Origin: Desulfobacterales bacterium | GTDB taxonomy: Bacteria > Desulfobacterota > Desulfobacteria > Desulfobacterales > Desulfosalsimonadaceae | Direction of reading: 5' to 3' | Length of the DNA stretch: 41,520 nt | Assembly (NCBI GenBank): GCA_025453995.1 | Contig: JALOPH010000003.1 | Span: 1 to 41,520, forward strand | Part shown: in pieces, positions 9,263 through 17,400 of the stretch | How the letters are laid out: each line of letters starts with the position of its first letter | Numbering within the stretch: the stretch's first letter is position 1 | Notes under the pieces: generated by a model | What the model was told of the DNA's origin: nothing | Seen by the model: only the letters and a program-made list of their open reading frames with translations | The model's database searches: none | Program-made: the position numbers and the translations under genes

Positions 9263-11086
9263 TTAAAAATGAGAGCTTTCCTTTTTGAAAGATTCGATCT
9301 TGGTGTTGAGGTCTGATAGGTCTTTATCCTTTTTCTGAAGCGCCTTCTCATAGTATTCAAGCGCCTTATCCCTCTGATTCAGCTGCCGGTAAACATCTCC
9401 GAGATGCTCAAGAATAATCGGATCATCCGGAACCAGGGACACCGCCCTTTCAAGGTAGGCGGCGGCTTCGGTGTACATCCCTTTGCGATAGTATAGCCAT
9501 CCTAAGCTGTCGATGATATATCCGTTCTCGGGCTCCTGGGACAGGGCTTTCCGGATCAACTGCTCTGCCTCCTCAAGAAGAATGCCTTTATCCGCATATG
9601 TATAGCCGAGATAGTTTAAAGCATCCGTGTGGTCCGGGTTGAGACTGATTACTTTTTTCATCTGCTCTATCGCCCCATCGGTATTGCCCAGTTTGTCGAA
9701 AATCACACCGAGTTCAAAATTCAGATCCGCATTTTCAGGATCAAGGGCAAGGCCTTGGTTCACCATAGATATCGCCTCATCCATGAAGCCCTTTTCCTTA
9801 TACAGGGACACCAGATACGGAATAATTACAATCCTTGATGAATCCGGGATATTATTATATGCAGCCTGGAGCACCTCAATCCCCTTATCTATATCCTTTT
9901 TCTGGTAATATATAATCGCCATGTGAACGGCTGCATTGGAATAAAATTTTGACTGGGGCTGAATGGTTTCAAACTGCTCAAATGCCAAATCGTGTTGATC
10001 AAGATTGCTGTATGCAATCCCCAGCGCATAATGAATTTCAGGATTCTCGGGAGCGGTTTTCAGCATGCCGCCAAGCAGGATAACCGCATCCTGATCTCTT
10101 TTCTGGAGGATCAGATTCTGAATCACCGTTTTGATGACATTCGGATCTTCAAGACTCTGCATTCCCAATTCTTCAAATATCCTGCCTGCTGCTTCAACCC
10201 TTGAGTTCTGATGGTATAGAATGCTTAATTCAATGGCCACAGGGATATTGTCCGGATATTGTTCCCGGATTTCTTCATACACGGCAATCAACTTTTTGTT
10301 CTGCCGGGTGTTTTGGTAAATTTTAATAAGTTCCAGCCGGGGTTCTATCAAGGTCGGAGAAAGCTCAAGGGTCTTTAAAAAGGCTTCTTCCGCCTTATCC
10401 AGATTCCCCTTAACCTCATAGATCATTCCCAGGTAGTAGTACCCCGTATAATCGTTGCTGAAATTCTGAATCATTTGCTCATAAGTTCGATACGCGCTGT
10501 CCAGATCGCCATCATCCAGATACATTTTCCCTAAAATCTGGTAGGTGCTCTTTCTTGTAGGATCGCTTTGCAGCGCTTTTTCATACATGGCCTTGACATC
10601 TTCATCCTTGTTAAGCGCCTTTTTTATTGTCGCCGCCATAATCAAGGCGTCTACATGATTGGGATCAACATTCAGGATATCCTCAACCACAGCCAGGGCT
10701 TTTTCAGCTTGGTTGTTCTGAAGGTAAAGAATGGCCATCTCCTGTTTCAGATACAGTGATTCCGGGTCATTGTGCAGGGCCAATTCGAGATAGAGTATCG
10801 CCTTCGCCAAATCCCCCTGTTTTTTTTGGGCCTGAGCCTCCAGATACAGATAATAGCTGTTCTCTTCTTCCAAAGAAATCGAAGGTTTATCCATCCCTGA
10901 ATCATCGGTATCCGCTGGTTCAGGCTCAATCAATTGTTCCTCGGGGAGCAGTTCTTTATATGGCTCCTGACCGGATGTTTTTTTTAAAACGGCGCCGCAA
11001 CCTGATACACAAAAAAAAGCAACCATCAAACTGCAGGTTGTCCAGATTATCTTTTTCATAGCCAGTGACTGTGCATATTTATTCAT
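9263..11086 (-). CDS. Tetratricopeptide-repeat lipoprotein
   Basis: Large TPR scaffold, about 607 aa. A lipoprotein signal ending FFCVSGC is followed by an acidic linker and then at least ten consecutive TPR units from about residue 75 to the C-terminus. Typical repeats read DALNYLGYTYADKG, GYIIDSLGWLYYRKG and PIILEHLGDVYRQLNQ; the last pair is close to the C-terminal repeats of many bacterial envelope TPR lipoproteins. Function is presumably a protein-protein scaffold at the outer membrane; partners unknown. The ATG at 11086 overlaps the rpoH stop by 8 bases; the ATG at 11059 is the alternative and gives a shorter signal peptide. It forms a unit with the LolB-like gene just downstream. Confidence 0.9.
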   Translation of the reverse strand: MNKYAQSLAMKKIIWTTCSLMVAFFCVSGCGAVLKKTSGQEPYKELLPEEQLIEPEPADTDDSGMDKPSISLEEENSYYLYLEAQAQKKQGDLAKAILYLELALHNDPESLYLKQEMAILYLQNNQAEKALAVVEDILNVDPNHVDALIMAATIKKALNKDEDVKAMYEKALQSDPTRKSTYQILGKMYLDDGDLDSAYRTYEQMIQNFSNDYTGYYYLGMIYEVKGNLDKAEEAFLKTLELSPTLIEPRLELIKIYQNTRQNKKLIAVYEEIREQYPDNIPVAIELSILYHQNSRVEAAGRIFEELGMQSLEDPNVIKTVIQNLILQKRDQDAVILLGGMLKTAPENPEIHYALGIAYSNLDQHDLAFEQFETIQPQSKFYSNAAVHMAIIYYQKKDIDKGIEVLQAAYNNIPDSSRIVIIPYLVSLYKEKGFMDEAISMVNQGLALDPENADLNFELGVIFDKLGNTDGAIEQMKKVISLNPDHTDALNYLGYTYADKGILLEEAEQLIRKALSQEPENGYIIDSLGWLYYRKGMYTEAAAYLERAVSLVPDDPIILEHLGDVYRQLNQRDKALEYYEKALQKKDKDLSDLNTKIESFKKESSHF

Positions 11087-12071
11087 ATAAATCAAAATCC
11101 GGAATCTCATCTTTAAAAAAAACCTTCATTTTTTTGATAATGTTCTTTTCAAGCTGCCGGACTCTCTCCCGTGAAATGACATATTTGTCTCCAATATCCT
11201 GCAATGTCAAAGGCGTATCGGTAAAAATCCTGCTGTCGAATATCTCAAGCTCCCGGTCGGAAAGCTGGTTTCTGAATTTAGCGATTTTATCCTGAAGAAT
11301 TGATTCAATCTCTTTTTTTGCCATCTGATTTTCGATGGACTCTTCTTCAGAACTTAAAAATTCCCCTCTTTCGGTATTGGAATCCTCTTTAATGGGGGCA
11401 TCCAGAGAAACATCCCAGCCATTCAACCGCTGCTCCATCTGGGTGATTTCATTCTCCGAAACCCCGAGCCGGTCGGAAAGAAGTTTGGTTTGAGGATCAA
11501 ACCCCTGATCAATCAGCGCCTGTTTTTCTTTTTTAAGTTTGAAAAAAAGTTTGCGTTGGCCCTGGGTCGTTCCGATTTTGACCATCCGCCAGTTATCCAT
11601 GATAAACTTGAGGATATACGCTTTGATCCAGAATGATGCATAATAAGAAAACTTGACATTTTTATATGGATCAAACTTCTGAACCGCATGCATCAATCCG
11701 ATATTTCCTTCCTGAATTAAATCCAGAAGATTCTGCATCCATATTCTCTGAAATTCCAGTGCGATCTTTACAACCAGTCGAAGATTGGATGTGGCCAGCC
11801 TGTAAGCCGCATCCGGATCGCCTTCCTCCTGAATGCGCTTGCCAAGGTCAATCTCTTCCTCACGATTCAGAAGATGATATCGGCTGATTTCGGCAAGATA
11901 CCGTTGCAGCGGATCGTATTCAACGACACTTCTTTCTTTAATGACGCTGGCCGCAGGAGCTGCATCGGAATCATCCGCCGCTTCTGTGGGCTCATCCGGT
12001 TCGCCGTTTTCAAATTCATCGTTTTCGTATTGATCGTCCATTTTTTCCGCAGCCAGATTTCTTTTTGACAT
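11079..12071 (-). CDS. rpoH: RNA polymerase sigma-32-type factor
   Basis: Alternative sigma factor of the sigma-70 family. Region 1.2/2 begins at DPLQRYLAEISRYHLL (from about 53). Region 2 carries NLRLVVKIALEF, DLIQEGNIGLMHAVQKFDP and FSYYASFWIKAYI. QRKLFFKL at 172-179 matches the RpoH box that distinguishes sigma-32 from other group factors. Region 4.2 reads TLQDIGDKYVISRERVRQLE (about 289-308). Length 330 aa against 284 in E. coli; the excess is an acidic N-terminal tail of about 50 residues rich in Asp, Glu and Ala. It is the first gene of the minus-strand block; an Hsp20 gene lies at 36516. It could instead be a lineage-specific RpoH paralog. The 161 bases upstream to the tRNA show only a weak TTGCAA/TACTGT promoter candidate. 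Confidence 0.85.
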   Translation of the reverse strand: MSKRNLAAEKMDDQYENDEFENGEPDEPTEAADDSDAAPAASVIKERSVVEYDPLQRYLAEISRYHLLNREEEIDLGKRIQEEGDPDAAYRLATSNLRLVVKIALEFQRIWMQNLLDLIQEGNIGLMHAVQKFDPYKNVKFSYYASFWIKAYILKFIMDNWRMVKIGTTQGQRKLFFKLKKEKQALIDQGFDPQTKLLSDRLGVSENEITQMEQRLNGWDVSLDAPIKEDSNTERGEFLSSEEESIENQMAKKEIESILQDKIAKFRNQLSDRELEIFDSRIFTDTPLTLQDIGDKYVISRERVRQLEKNIIKKMKVFFKDEIPDFDLYE

Positions 12072-12232
12072 CGTGATGTCATGTATCCGAACGCCATCAC
12101 ACGATTAAAAAATGTACAGTATCAGGCTAAAAAAATATTGCAAAGAGATTCTTGCAGGAGTATTCACATCATCTTCTAATAATGTATTTCATATAGACAA
12201 AAAAAACAATTCATGTTAGCCAATTTCCCTAA

Positions 12233-12309
<77 letters not shown>

Positions 12310-12317
12310 TTAAAATC

Positions 12318-12358
12318 AAGGGGTTATTGCTTAAGGCAATAACCCTTTTTTATTTTTT
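12318..12358 (+). terminator. Intrinsic terminator of the tRNA-Arg gene
   Basis: A 10-bp stem GGGTTATTGC (12321-12330) and GCAATAACCC (12336-12345) with a 5-nt loop is extended by AAG/TTT-type pairing and followed by a long T-run to about 12359. It is placed 9 bases after the tRNA CCA end. Confidence 0.9.
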
Positions 12359-12415
12359 TCCAGCCATTGGGGGCCTACTTGACGATTTGTCTTTATTATT
12401 AAATAGCTCCCGAAA

Positions 12416-12521
12416 GGAAACCGCATCTTTTGATCCAATAGGGCGTTCTCGGATTTTGTTGATCCTCGACGGAGCGACGCTACGCCTGCGGTCATGTCTT
12501 GGCTCAAAATCTGCACTTTCC
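12416..12521. repeat. Palindromic intergenic element beside the tRNA
   Basis: Two 21-base segments, 12416-12436 and 12501-12521, are imperfect inverted copies (16 of 21 positions match after reverse-complementing; shared blocks GGAAA, GCA, TTTTGA). The roughly 64 bases between them contain a further partial copy, GGATTTTGTTGATCC. No open frame with a ribosome site covers it. It looks like a dispersed palindromic repeat rather than a gene; copy number elsewhere cannot be seen here. It accounts for most of the 12360-12560 gap. Confidence 0.55.
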
Positions 12522-12560
12522 GTTCAGACTCTTAATGGTGTTTTCTTATCCATAAAAAGA

Positions 12561-13178
12561 CTAATTGATATTTTTTGCGTGAATCAGCGTCCAAAATCCG
12601 AAAAAATTCACCGGAAGAACAGAGGTGACATTTAGCTTGGTATCGACGATCAGCCTTTCCAAAGAAAAACGGGGCCTGAACCCGATGACATTTTCAAAAG
12701 GGATCAGCACCGTCTCAATCAACCGCGGCAGCAGATGGCTGTTGCTGAAATGATTGAGAATGAAAATATCCCCATCTCGCTTGCACACCCGTTTCATCTC
12801 CGCAATCATCGACTTCGGATTCGGCACCACCGAGGCGACATACATGGCGGATACCTTGTCAAAGGAATTATCCCGAAAAGAAAGTTGCTGGGCGTCCATT
12901 AATGACAAACAGATATGGTTTACGCTTAAGCTTTCGACCTGCCGCTGGGCCACCCGCAGCATGTGGGGTGAAATGTCGACCCCCACCACCGTCGCATACT
13001 CAGGATAAAAATTCAGCGAAAGCCCTGTTCCGATCCCGACATCCAAAATTCTCTCGCCAGGCTGGCAATTCATCCGCTCAATCACTCGCCTGCGGCCCTG
13101 TTCAAAAATTTTTCCGAAAATAAGATTGTAATTGCGGGCATACCTTTTATATACGACTTGAATTGATGCTGAATTCAT
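12561..13178 (-). CDS. Class I SAM-dependent methyltransferase (PmtA/UbiE-like)
   Basis: A 205-residue methyltransferase. Motif I is RILDVGIGTGLSLNFYP (about 43-59), followed by VVGVDISPHML (acidic end of strand 2), the SLMDAQQLSFRDNSFDKVSAMYV motif around 93-115, and GDIFILNHFS. The GTGLSLNFYP form with a following proline resembles bacterial phosphatidylethanolamine N-methyltransferases (PmtA), but UbiE-like quinone or lipid methylation is also possible. The ATG at 13178 is chosen because GAGGAG lies 7-8 bases upstream; the frame extends to 13208. It is divergent from the enoyl-CoA hydratase, across a region with shared inverted repeats. No quinone-pathway neighbours are seen. Confidence 0.8.
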   Translation of the reverse strand: MNSASIQVVYKRYARNYNLIFGKIFEQGRRRVIERMNCQPGERILDVGIGTGLSLNFYPEYATVVGVDISPHMLRVAQRQVESLSVNHICLSLMDAQQLSFRDNSFDKVSAMYVASVVPNPKSMIAEMKRVCKRDGDIFILNHFSNSHLLPRLIETVLIPFENVIGFRPRFSLERLIVDTKLNVTSVLPVNFFGFWTLIHAKNIN

Positions 13179-13298
13179 TATGGGTCTCCTCAATAAACAC
13201 TGTCCCAATATCGCGGTCGTTCCGCTTCAAGGATGACAGGGTCTATATATCGCTGTAATTTTATAAAGCGGGCAATACTAATTAAATGCAAAAGGCCA

Positions 13299-13415
13299 TG
13301 TCAATAAAATAAGTTTCATTTTTTTATCAAACAGTTAAAAGCTTTTTCTTATGAGTGTCATCTGAATCAGTCAATATACTTCTGTTTGACAAAATATTGA
13401 AGTTATTTTATTGAC
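13299..13415. promoter_or_regulatory. Divergent promoter region with a perfect 13-bp inverted repeat
   Basis: Arms GTCAATAAAATAA (13300-13312) and TTATTTTATTGAC (13403-13415) are exact complements 90 bases apart. On the plus strand TTGACA (13386-13391), a 17-base spacer and TATTGA (13409-13414) form a candidate promoter for the catabolic operon, with the right arm over its -10. On the minus strand TTGACA overlaps the left arm (13299-13304), with TAGTAT 18 bases on, a candidate promoter for the methyltransferase. A smaller dyad, TCAATAT/ATATTGA, sits at 13371-13377 and 13394-13400. An operator pair is the simplest reading; MITE ends are the alternative. Confidence 0.5.
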
Positions 13416-13494
13416 CTTACGTATCGTGCGATATGATCTCCGGAAAATTTTTTACGGAAAGGCTGGATTAACCGCAAAACATCAGAGGCATCCC

Positions 13495-14286
13495 ATGACA
13501 TATGAGCATCTTTTAATGAAAGAGGAAAAAGGCATCGGCTTTCTCACCATCAACCGCCCGGCTGCTTTGAACGCTTTAAATACCGCCGTGCTCAATGAGC
13601 TGCGCAAGGCAGCGCAGGATATTGAAAAGGATGAAAACATCCGGGTTTTGATCATCACGGGCGCCGGTGAAAAAGCCTTTGTGGCCGGCGCGGACATTAC
13701 GGAACTGGCTAAATTAAACGCCCTTGAGGGAAAATATTTCGTTTCAAACGGCCATCAGACCATGGCCGCCTTTCAGAAGCTTCCCATCCCTGTTATCGCC
13801 GCCGTCAACGGCTTTGCTCTGGGCGGAGGCCTTGAACTGGCACTTGCATGTGATTTTATTTACGCTTCTGAAAATTCGAAATTCGGGCTTCCTGAAATTA
13901 CGCTCGGCCTGATCCCCGGATTCGGGGGCACCCAGCGGCTTGCCAGGATCATCGGAAAAAACCTGGCCAAAGAACTTATCTTTACCGGCAAAATGATCTC
14001 CGCTGAAGAAGCATTCCAATTAGGGTTTGTCAATAAAGTGATTCCGCCGGATCAATTAATGGCAGAAGCCGTCAAAACCGCCGGAACCATCGCTGCCAAG
14101 GGAAAAGTGTCCTTAAACGCTGCAAAACAGGCCGTCAATCAGGGTTTAAATGTCGATCTCGCCACAGCCTGTGAAATTGAAATTGACGCTTTTGCCCTGT
14201 GCATGGCCAGCGAGGACTCAAAAGAAGGGACCCATGCGTTCCTTGAAAAGAGGAAACCGCAATTCAAAGGGAATTTAAAAGGATAA
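13495..14286 (+). CDS. Enoyl-CoA hydratase/isomerase (crotonase family)
   Basis: Hydrates trans-2-enoyl-CoA to 3-hydroxyacyl-CoA in fatty, branched or aromatic acyl-CoA breakdown; cytosolic. 263 aa, normal for the family. The oxyanion-hole region reads AFVAGADITEL. Both catalytic acids of enoyl-CoA hydratase are present: Glu114 (in LGGGLELALACD) and Glu134 (in FGLPEITLGLIPGFGGTQRL). A specific crotonyl- or 3-hydroxybutyryl-type role is therefore plausible. The start is set at the ATG at 13495, where similarity to the family begins; a TTG at 13411 would add 28 unlike residues and overlap the promoter. It is the first gene of the plus-strand operon, 19 bases before paaK. Confidence 0.93.
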   Translation: MTYEHLLMKEEKGIGFLTINRPAALNALNTAVLNELRKAAQDIEKDENIRVLIITGAGEKAFVAGADITELAKLNALEGKYFVSNGHQTMAAFQKLPIPVIAAVNGFALGGGLELALACDFIYASENSKFGLPEITLGLIPGFGGTQRLARIIGKNLAKELIFTGKMISAEEAFQLGFVNKVIPPDQLMAEAVKTAGTIAAKGKVSLNAAKQAVNQGLNVDLATACEIEIDAFALCMASEDSKEGTHAFLEKRKPQFKGNLKG

Positions 14287-14305
14287 ATGAGGAGGATCTT
14301 GGAGG

Positions 14306-15607
14306 ATGATTTATAACATTGAATATGAAACAATGCCCAGGGAGGCCCTTGAATCCATCCAGCTCAAACGTCTGCAGGCAACTCTTTCAAGGGTTTATGC
14401 CACTGTGCCTTTTTACCGCAAGCAATTCACCAGTGCCGGGATTCTCCCGGGGGATATCTCAAAACTCAACGATATGCAGTCGCTGCCGTTTACAACCAAG
14501 AAGGATTTGCGGGACAATTATCCTTTCGGCATGTTTGCGGTCCCCATGGACAATGTCGTCAGGATTCACGCATCATCCGGGACCACAGGGCAGCCGACAG
14601 TTGTCGGTTACACCGCAAGAGATATCAACACATGGTCTGAGCTCATGGCGCGGGCCCTGGTCGCCGGAGGAGCCACGCGCGGCGATATCATCCACAACGC
14701 ATACGGTTACGGTCTTTTTACAGGCGGATTGGGAGTGCATTACGGCGCTGAAAAGCTGGGCGCATCGGTGATCCCTGTTTCAGGCGGCAACACCAAAAGA
14801 CAAGTGATCATTATGAAAGATTTCAAGCCCACCATCCTGACCGCAACCCCGTCGTATTCCCTTCACCTGGCCGAAGCTGCCGAGGAAATGGGATTTTCTT
14901 TTGCCGATTTTCATTTCAGATACGGCATTTTCGGCGCCGAGCCCTGGTCGGAAGACATGAGGCAGGAAATCGAGCGCAAGCTGAATCTGACGGCCATTGA
15001 TATTTACGGGTTAAGCGAGGTGATCGGTCCCGGAGTTTCCATTGAATGCCATGAAGCCAAACAAGGGCTCCATATTTTTGAAGACCACTTCATCCCTGAA
15101 ATCATAGATCCTGATACCGGGAAGGTGCTTCCCTACGGAGAAACTGGCGAACTTGTGATTACCAGCATCACCAAGGAGGCGTTCCCCGTTATCCGCTACC
15201 GCACGCGGGATATCACCACTTTGAATCCAGAGCCCTGTATTTGCGGACGAACCCACGTCCGGATGAAAAAGGTCAGCGGCCGCAGCGACGACATGCTGAT
15301 TATCCGGGGCGTCAATGTTTTCCCGTCGCAAATTGAAAGCGTTCTGATGCAGATTGAGGGCGTGGAACCCCATTACCAGCTGATTGTGGAGCGTGAGGAC
15401 AACCTGGATGTCCTTACCGTCATGGTCGAGGTGAGCGAAAACATGTTTTCAGACGAAGTCAAGCAGTTGCAGCAGTTCGAAAACAAAATCTCAAAAGACA
15501 TTAAAGAATATCTGGGCGTGACCGCAAAGGTCAAGCTGGTGGAACCCAAGTCCATTGCGAGAAGTGAGGGAAAAGCCGCCCGCGTTATCGACAAGCGAAA
15601 AATTTAA
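14306..15607 (+). CDS. paaK: Phenylacetate-CoA ligase (AMP-forming)
   Basis: Activates phenylacetate or a similar aryl or branched acid to its CoA thioester with ATP. 433 aa, family-typical. The phosphate-binding loop [10 protein letters not shown] lies at 89-98, the adenine/acid motif [10 protein letters not shown] follows about residue 234, the adenylate-binding Asp is in YRTRD, and the hinge region reads [19 protein letters not shown]. The C-terminal catalytic Lys423 lies in [11 protein letters not shown] Cys/His set ([14 protein letters not shown]) is as in other PaaK proteins. GAGGAGG precedes the start. It is followed after 11 bases by the ACT protein and then the Liv transporter. In anaerobes such enzymes serve phenylalanine-derived phenylacetate. 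A degenerate copy lies at 20737. Confidence 0.93.
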   Translation: MIYNIEYETMPREALESIQLKRLQATLSRVYATVPFYRKQFTSAGILPGDISKLNDMQSLPFTTKKDLRDNYPFGMFAVPMDNVVRIHASSGTTGQPTVVGYTARDINTWSELMARALVAGGATRGDIIHNAYGYGLFTGGLGVHYGAEKLGASVIPVSGGNTKRQVIIMKDFKPTILTATPSYSLHLAEAAEEMGFSFADFHFRYGIFGAEPWSEDMRQEIERKLNLTAIDIYGLSEVIGPGVSIECHEAKQGLHIFEDHFIPEIIDPDTGKVLPYGETGELVITSITKEAFPVIRYRTRDITTLNPEPCICGRTHVRMKKVSGRSDDMLIIRGVNVFPSQIESVLMQIEGVEPHYQLIVEREDNLDVLTVMVEVSENMFSDEVKQLQQFENKISKDIKEYLGVTAKVKLVEPKSIARSEGKAARVIDKRKI

Positions 15608-15618
15608 GGAGGAAAACC

Positions 15619-16050
15619 ATGCAGGCTGAACAGATATCCATATTTCTTGAAAACAAAGCCGGAAGACTGTCGGAAGTCACCGGAATTCTGGCAAAAGCCA
15701 AAGTGAACATACGGGCCCTGGCCCTCGCGGACACATCTGATTTCGGTGTACTGCGGCTCATAGTGGATAATAACGCTGTTGCAGAGCAGGCGCTCAAGGA
15801 AAACGGGTTCACCGTCCGAAAGACAAAAGTGGTGGCCGTTGAAGTGGATGATCGCCCCGGTGGTCTTTTCAACATTTTGGAGATCCTTAAAAACGCCCAG
15901 ATCAACGTCGAATATATGTATGCTTTTATCCGTCAGAGCGGCGACAAAGCCGTTATGGTGTTTCGGTTTGATCAATCCGATGAAGCCATCACCGTGCTGA
16001 CAGAAAACAAAATCACGGTCATCAACGGCAAGGATTTATACAAGCTATGA
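15619..16050 (+). CDS. Double ACT-domain amino-acid-binding protein
   Basis: 143 aa consisting of two tandem ACT domains, about 4-70 and 72-140, with no enzyme domain attached. The first reads QISIFLENKAGRLSEVTGILAKAKVNIRAL and the second VAVEVDDRPGGLFNILEILKNAQINVEYM, each with the Gly at the ligand-binding loop. ACT domains bind amino acids, usually as dimers, to control enzymes or transport. Stand-alone two-ACT proteins next to PaaK occur in other anaerobes; the ligand is not established. AAGGAGG lies 6-7 bases before the ATG. It probably reports amino acid supply to the ligase or the transporter (inference). Confidence 0.9.
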   Translation: MQAEQISIFLENKAGRLSEVTGILAKAKVNIRALALADTSDFGVLRLIVDNNAVAEQALKENGFTVRKTKVVAVEVDDRPGGLFNILEILKNAQINVEYMYAFIRQSGDKAVMVFRFDQSDEAITVLTENKITVINGKDLYKL

Positions 16051-16133
16051 TGCAAATTACAGTTTTTTTTGAAGCTTGCGGCATCATTCCCTTAAACTCA
16101 ACTGATAATATTTTAAGCTAAGGAGGACGACCC

Positions 16134-17303
16134 ATGATGAGAACAAAAAAAATCCGATTACTCTTCACCGCTCTCACCCTTTTGATCGCTGCAACTTTTT
16201 TAATTCCTTCATCCGTCCTCTCGGAAACAGAAAAACCGAGTTATAAGATTGGCGGATTGTTTTCAATTACCGGGCCGACGTCCTTTTTAGGAGACCCTGA
16301 AAAAAAATCCATGGAACTGGCCGTGGAGCAGATCAACAAAGCCGGCGGCATCAACGGACACATGCTTGAAGCGGTCATTTACGACGATGAAGGAGATCCG
16401 TCAAAAGCCGTGAACGCCGCCAGCAAGCTCATTGAAAGCGACAAAGTCATCGCCATAGTAGGCCCCAGCTTGACACCGACAACGCTGGCCGTCATGCCCA
16501 TGGTTCAGAAGGCCCAGATCCCTTTCATCAGTTGCGCTGCCGGCAACAAGATCGTTCAGCCGGTGGACCCGTGGGTATTTAAAACCGCCCAAAGCGACAT
16601 CCTGGCGGTGGCTGCCATCTATGCGCATCTGAAATCTCAAAACTTTAAAAAAATCGGGCTGCTGACTGTTGCCAATGCTTTCGGCGAAAGCGGCAAGGAG
16701 CAGCTGGTGAACCAGGCCGCCCCATTCGGCCTGACTGTCGTAAAAGCCGAAACGTTCGGCGACAAAGATACCGACATGACAGCCCAGATAACTAAAATCC
16801 GCCAGGACAATCCGGACGCCATCGTCTGCTGGGGCACGAATCCAGGGCCGGCAGTGGTCGCGAAAAACATCCAGCAGCTGGGCATAACCATTCCCCTGTA
16901 TCAGAGCCACGGGGTGGCATCGCCTAAATTTATTGAACTTGCCGGAACTGCGGCCGAAGGGATCATCCTTCCCACCGGAAAAATCCTTGTGACCAGCCTG
17001 CTCCCCGACACTGACCCGCAGAAAAAAGTTCTGATGGACTACACCGCCGCTTATGACGCCATGTTTAAAACGCCGGTTTCCGGCTTCGGCGGATATTCCT
17101 ATGACGCTATCCAAATCCTTGCAAAAGCACTTAACGGCAGCGACGGCGACAAGGAAAAAATTCGACAGGGCATTGAAAACCTCAAAGGACATGTGGGCAT
17201 CAGCGGAATTTTCAATTTCAGCCCGACTGAGCACAACGGCCTGGGATCGGATGCGTTTGTGATGGTGAAAATCAAAAACGGCAAGTGGGAACTGATTGAA
17301 TAA
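16134..17303 (+). CDS. livJ: Branched-chain/aromatic acid ABC transporter, periplasmic binding protein
   Basis: Secreted solute-binding protein of the LivJ type (type I periplasmic fold), 389 aa. The N-terminal signal has basic RTKKIR, a hydrophobic core (about 10-24) and a cleavage region near SSVLSE; no lipobox. The mature body starts YKIGGLFSITGPTSFLGDP, then INKAGGINGHMLEAVIYDDEGDPSKAV and IAIVGPSLTPTTLAV, the family hallmarks. GGAGGA precedes the ATG; Met2 is equally possible. The ligand could be branched-chain amino acids or an aryl acid, since the neighbours are PaaK and a crotonase. A stable hairpin separates it from livH. Upstream, 16051-16133 has only a T-run and an AT-rich stretch. 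Confidence 0.93.
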   Translation: MMRTKKIRLLFTALTLLIAATFLIPSSVLSETEKPSYKIGGLFSITGPTSFLGDPEKKSMELAVEQINKAGGINGHMLEAVIYDDEGDPSKAVNAASKLIESDKVIAIVGPSLTPTTLAVMPMVQKAQIPFISCAAGNKIVQPVDPWVFKTAQSDILAVAAIYAHLKSQNFKKIGLLTVANAFGESGKEQLVNQAAPFGLTVVKAETFGDKDTDMTAQITKIRQDNPDAIVCWGTNPGPAVVAKNIQQLGITIPLYQSHGVASPKFIELAGTAAEGIILPTGKILVTSLLPDTDPQKKVLMDYTAAYDAMFKTPVSGFGGYSYDAIQILAKALNGSDGDKEKIRQGIENLKGHVGISGIFNFSPTEHNGLGSDAFVMVKIKNGKWELIE

Positions 17304-17337
17304 TCAATTATCAAATTTAAACAAGTTCAAAATGCCT

Positions 17338-17365
17338 GTAGGGGCGTATAATGATACGCCCCTGC
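17338..17365. repeat. REP-like hairpin between livJ and livH
   Basis: AGGGGCGTAT (17340-17349) and ATACGCCCCT (17354-17363) form a perfect 10-bp stem with loop AATG, extended by a wobble and a G-C pair to 17338/17365. No T-run follows, so it is unlikely to end transcription fully. The GTAGGGGCG start is typical of dispersed GC-rich palindromes in many bacterial intergenic regions. Position after the binding-protein gene suggests mRNA 3'-end protection, giving more LivJ than membrane subunits, as for the malE-malF REP sequences. Confidence 0.7.
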
Positions 17366-17400
17366 CTGGAATATTGTGCGGCCTATATCAGCTTTAATCC

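Noticed and set aside
16401-17234. 277-codon minus-strand open frame opposite livJ
   Set aside because: Its composition follows from the reverse of the binding-protein codons; livJ has signal peptide, family motifs and a ribosome site.
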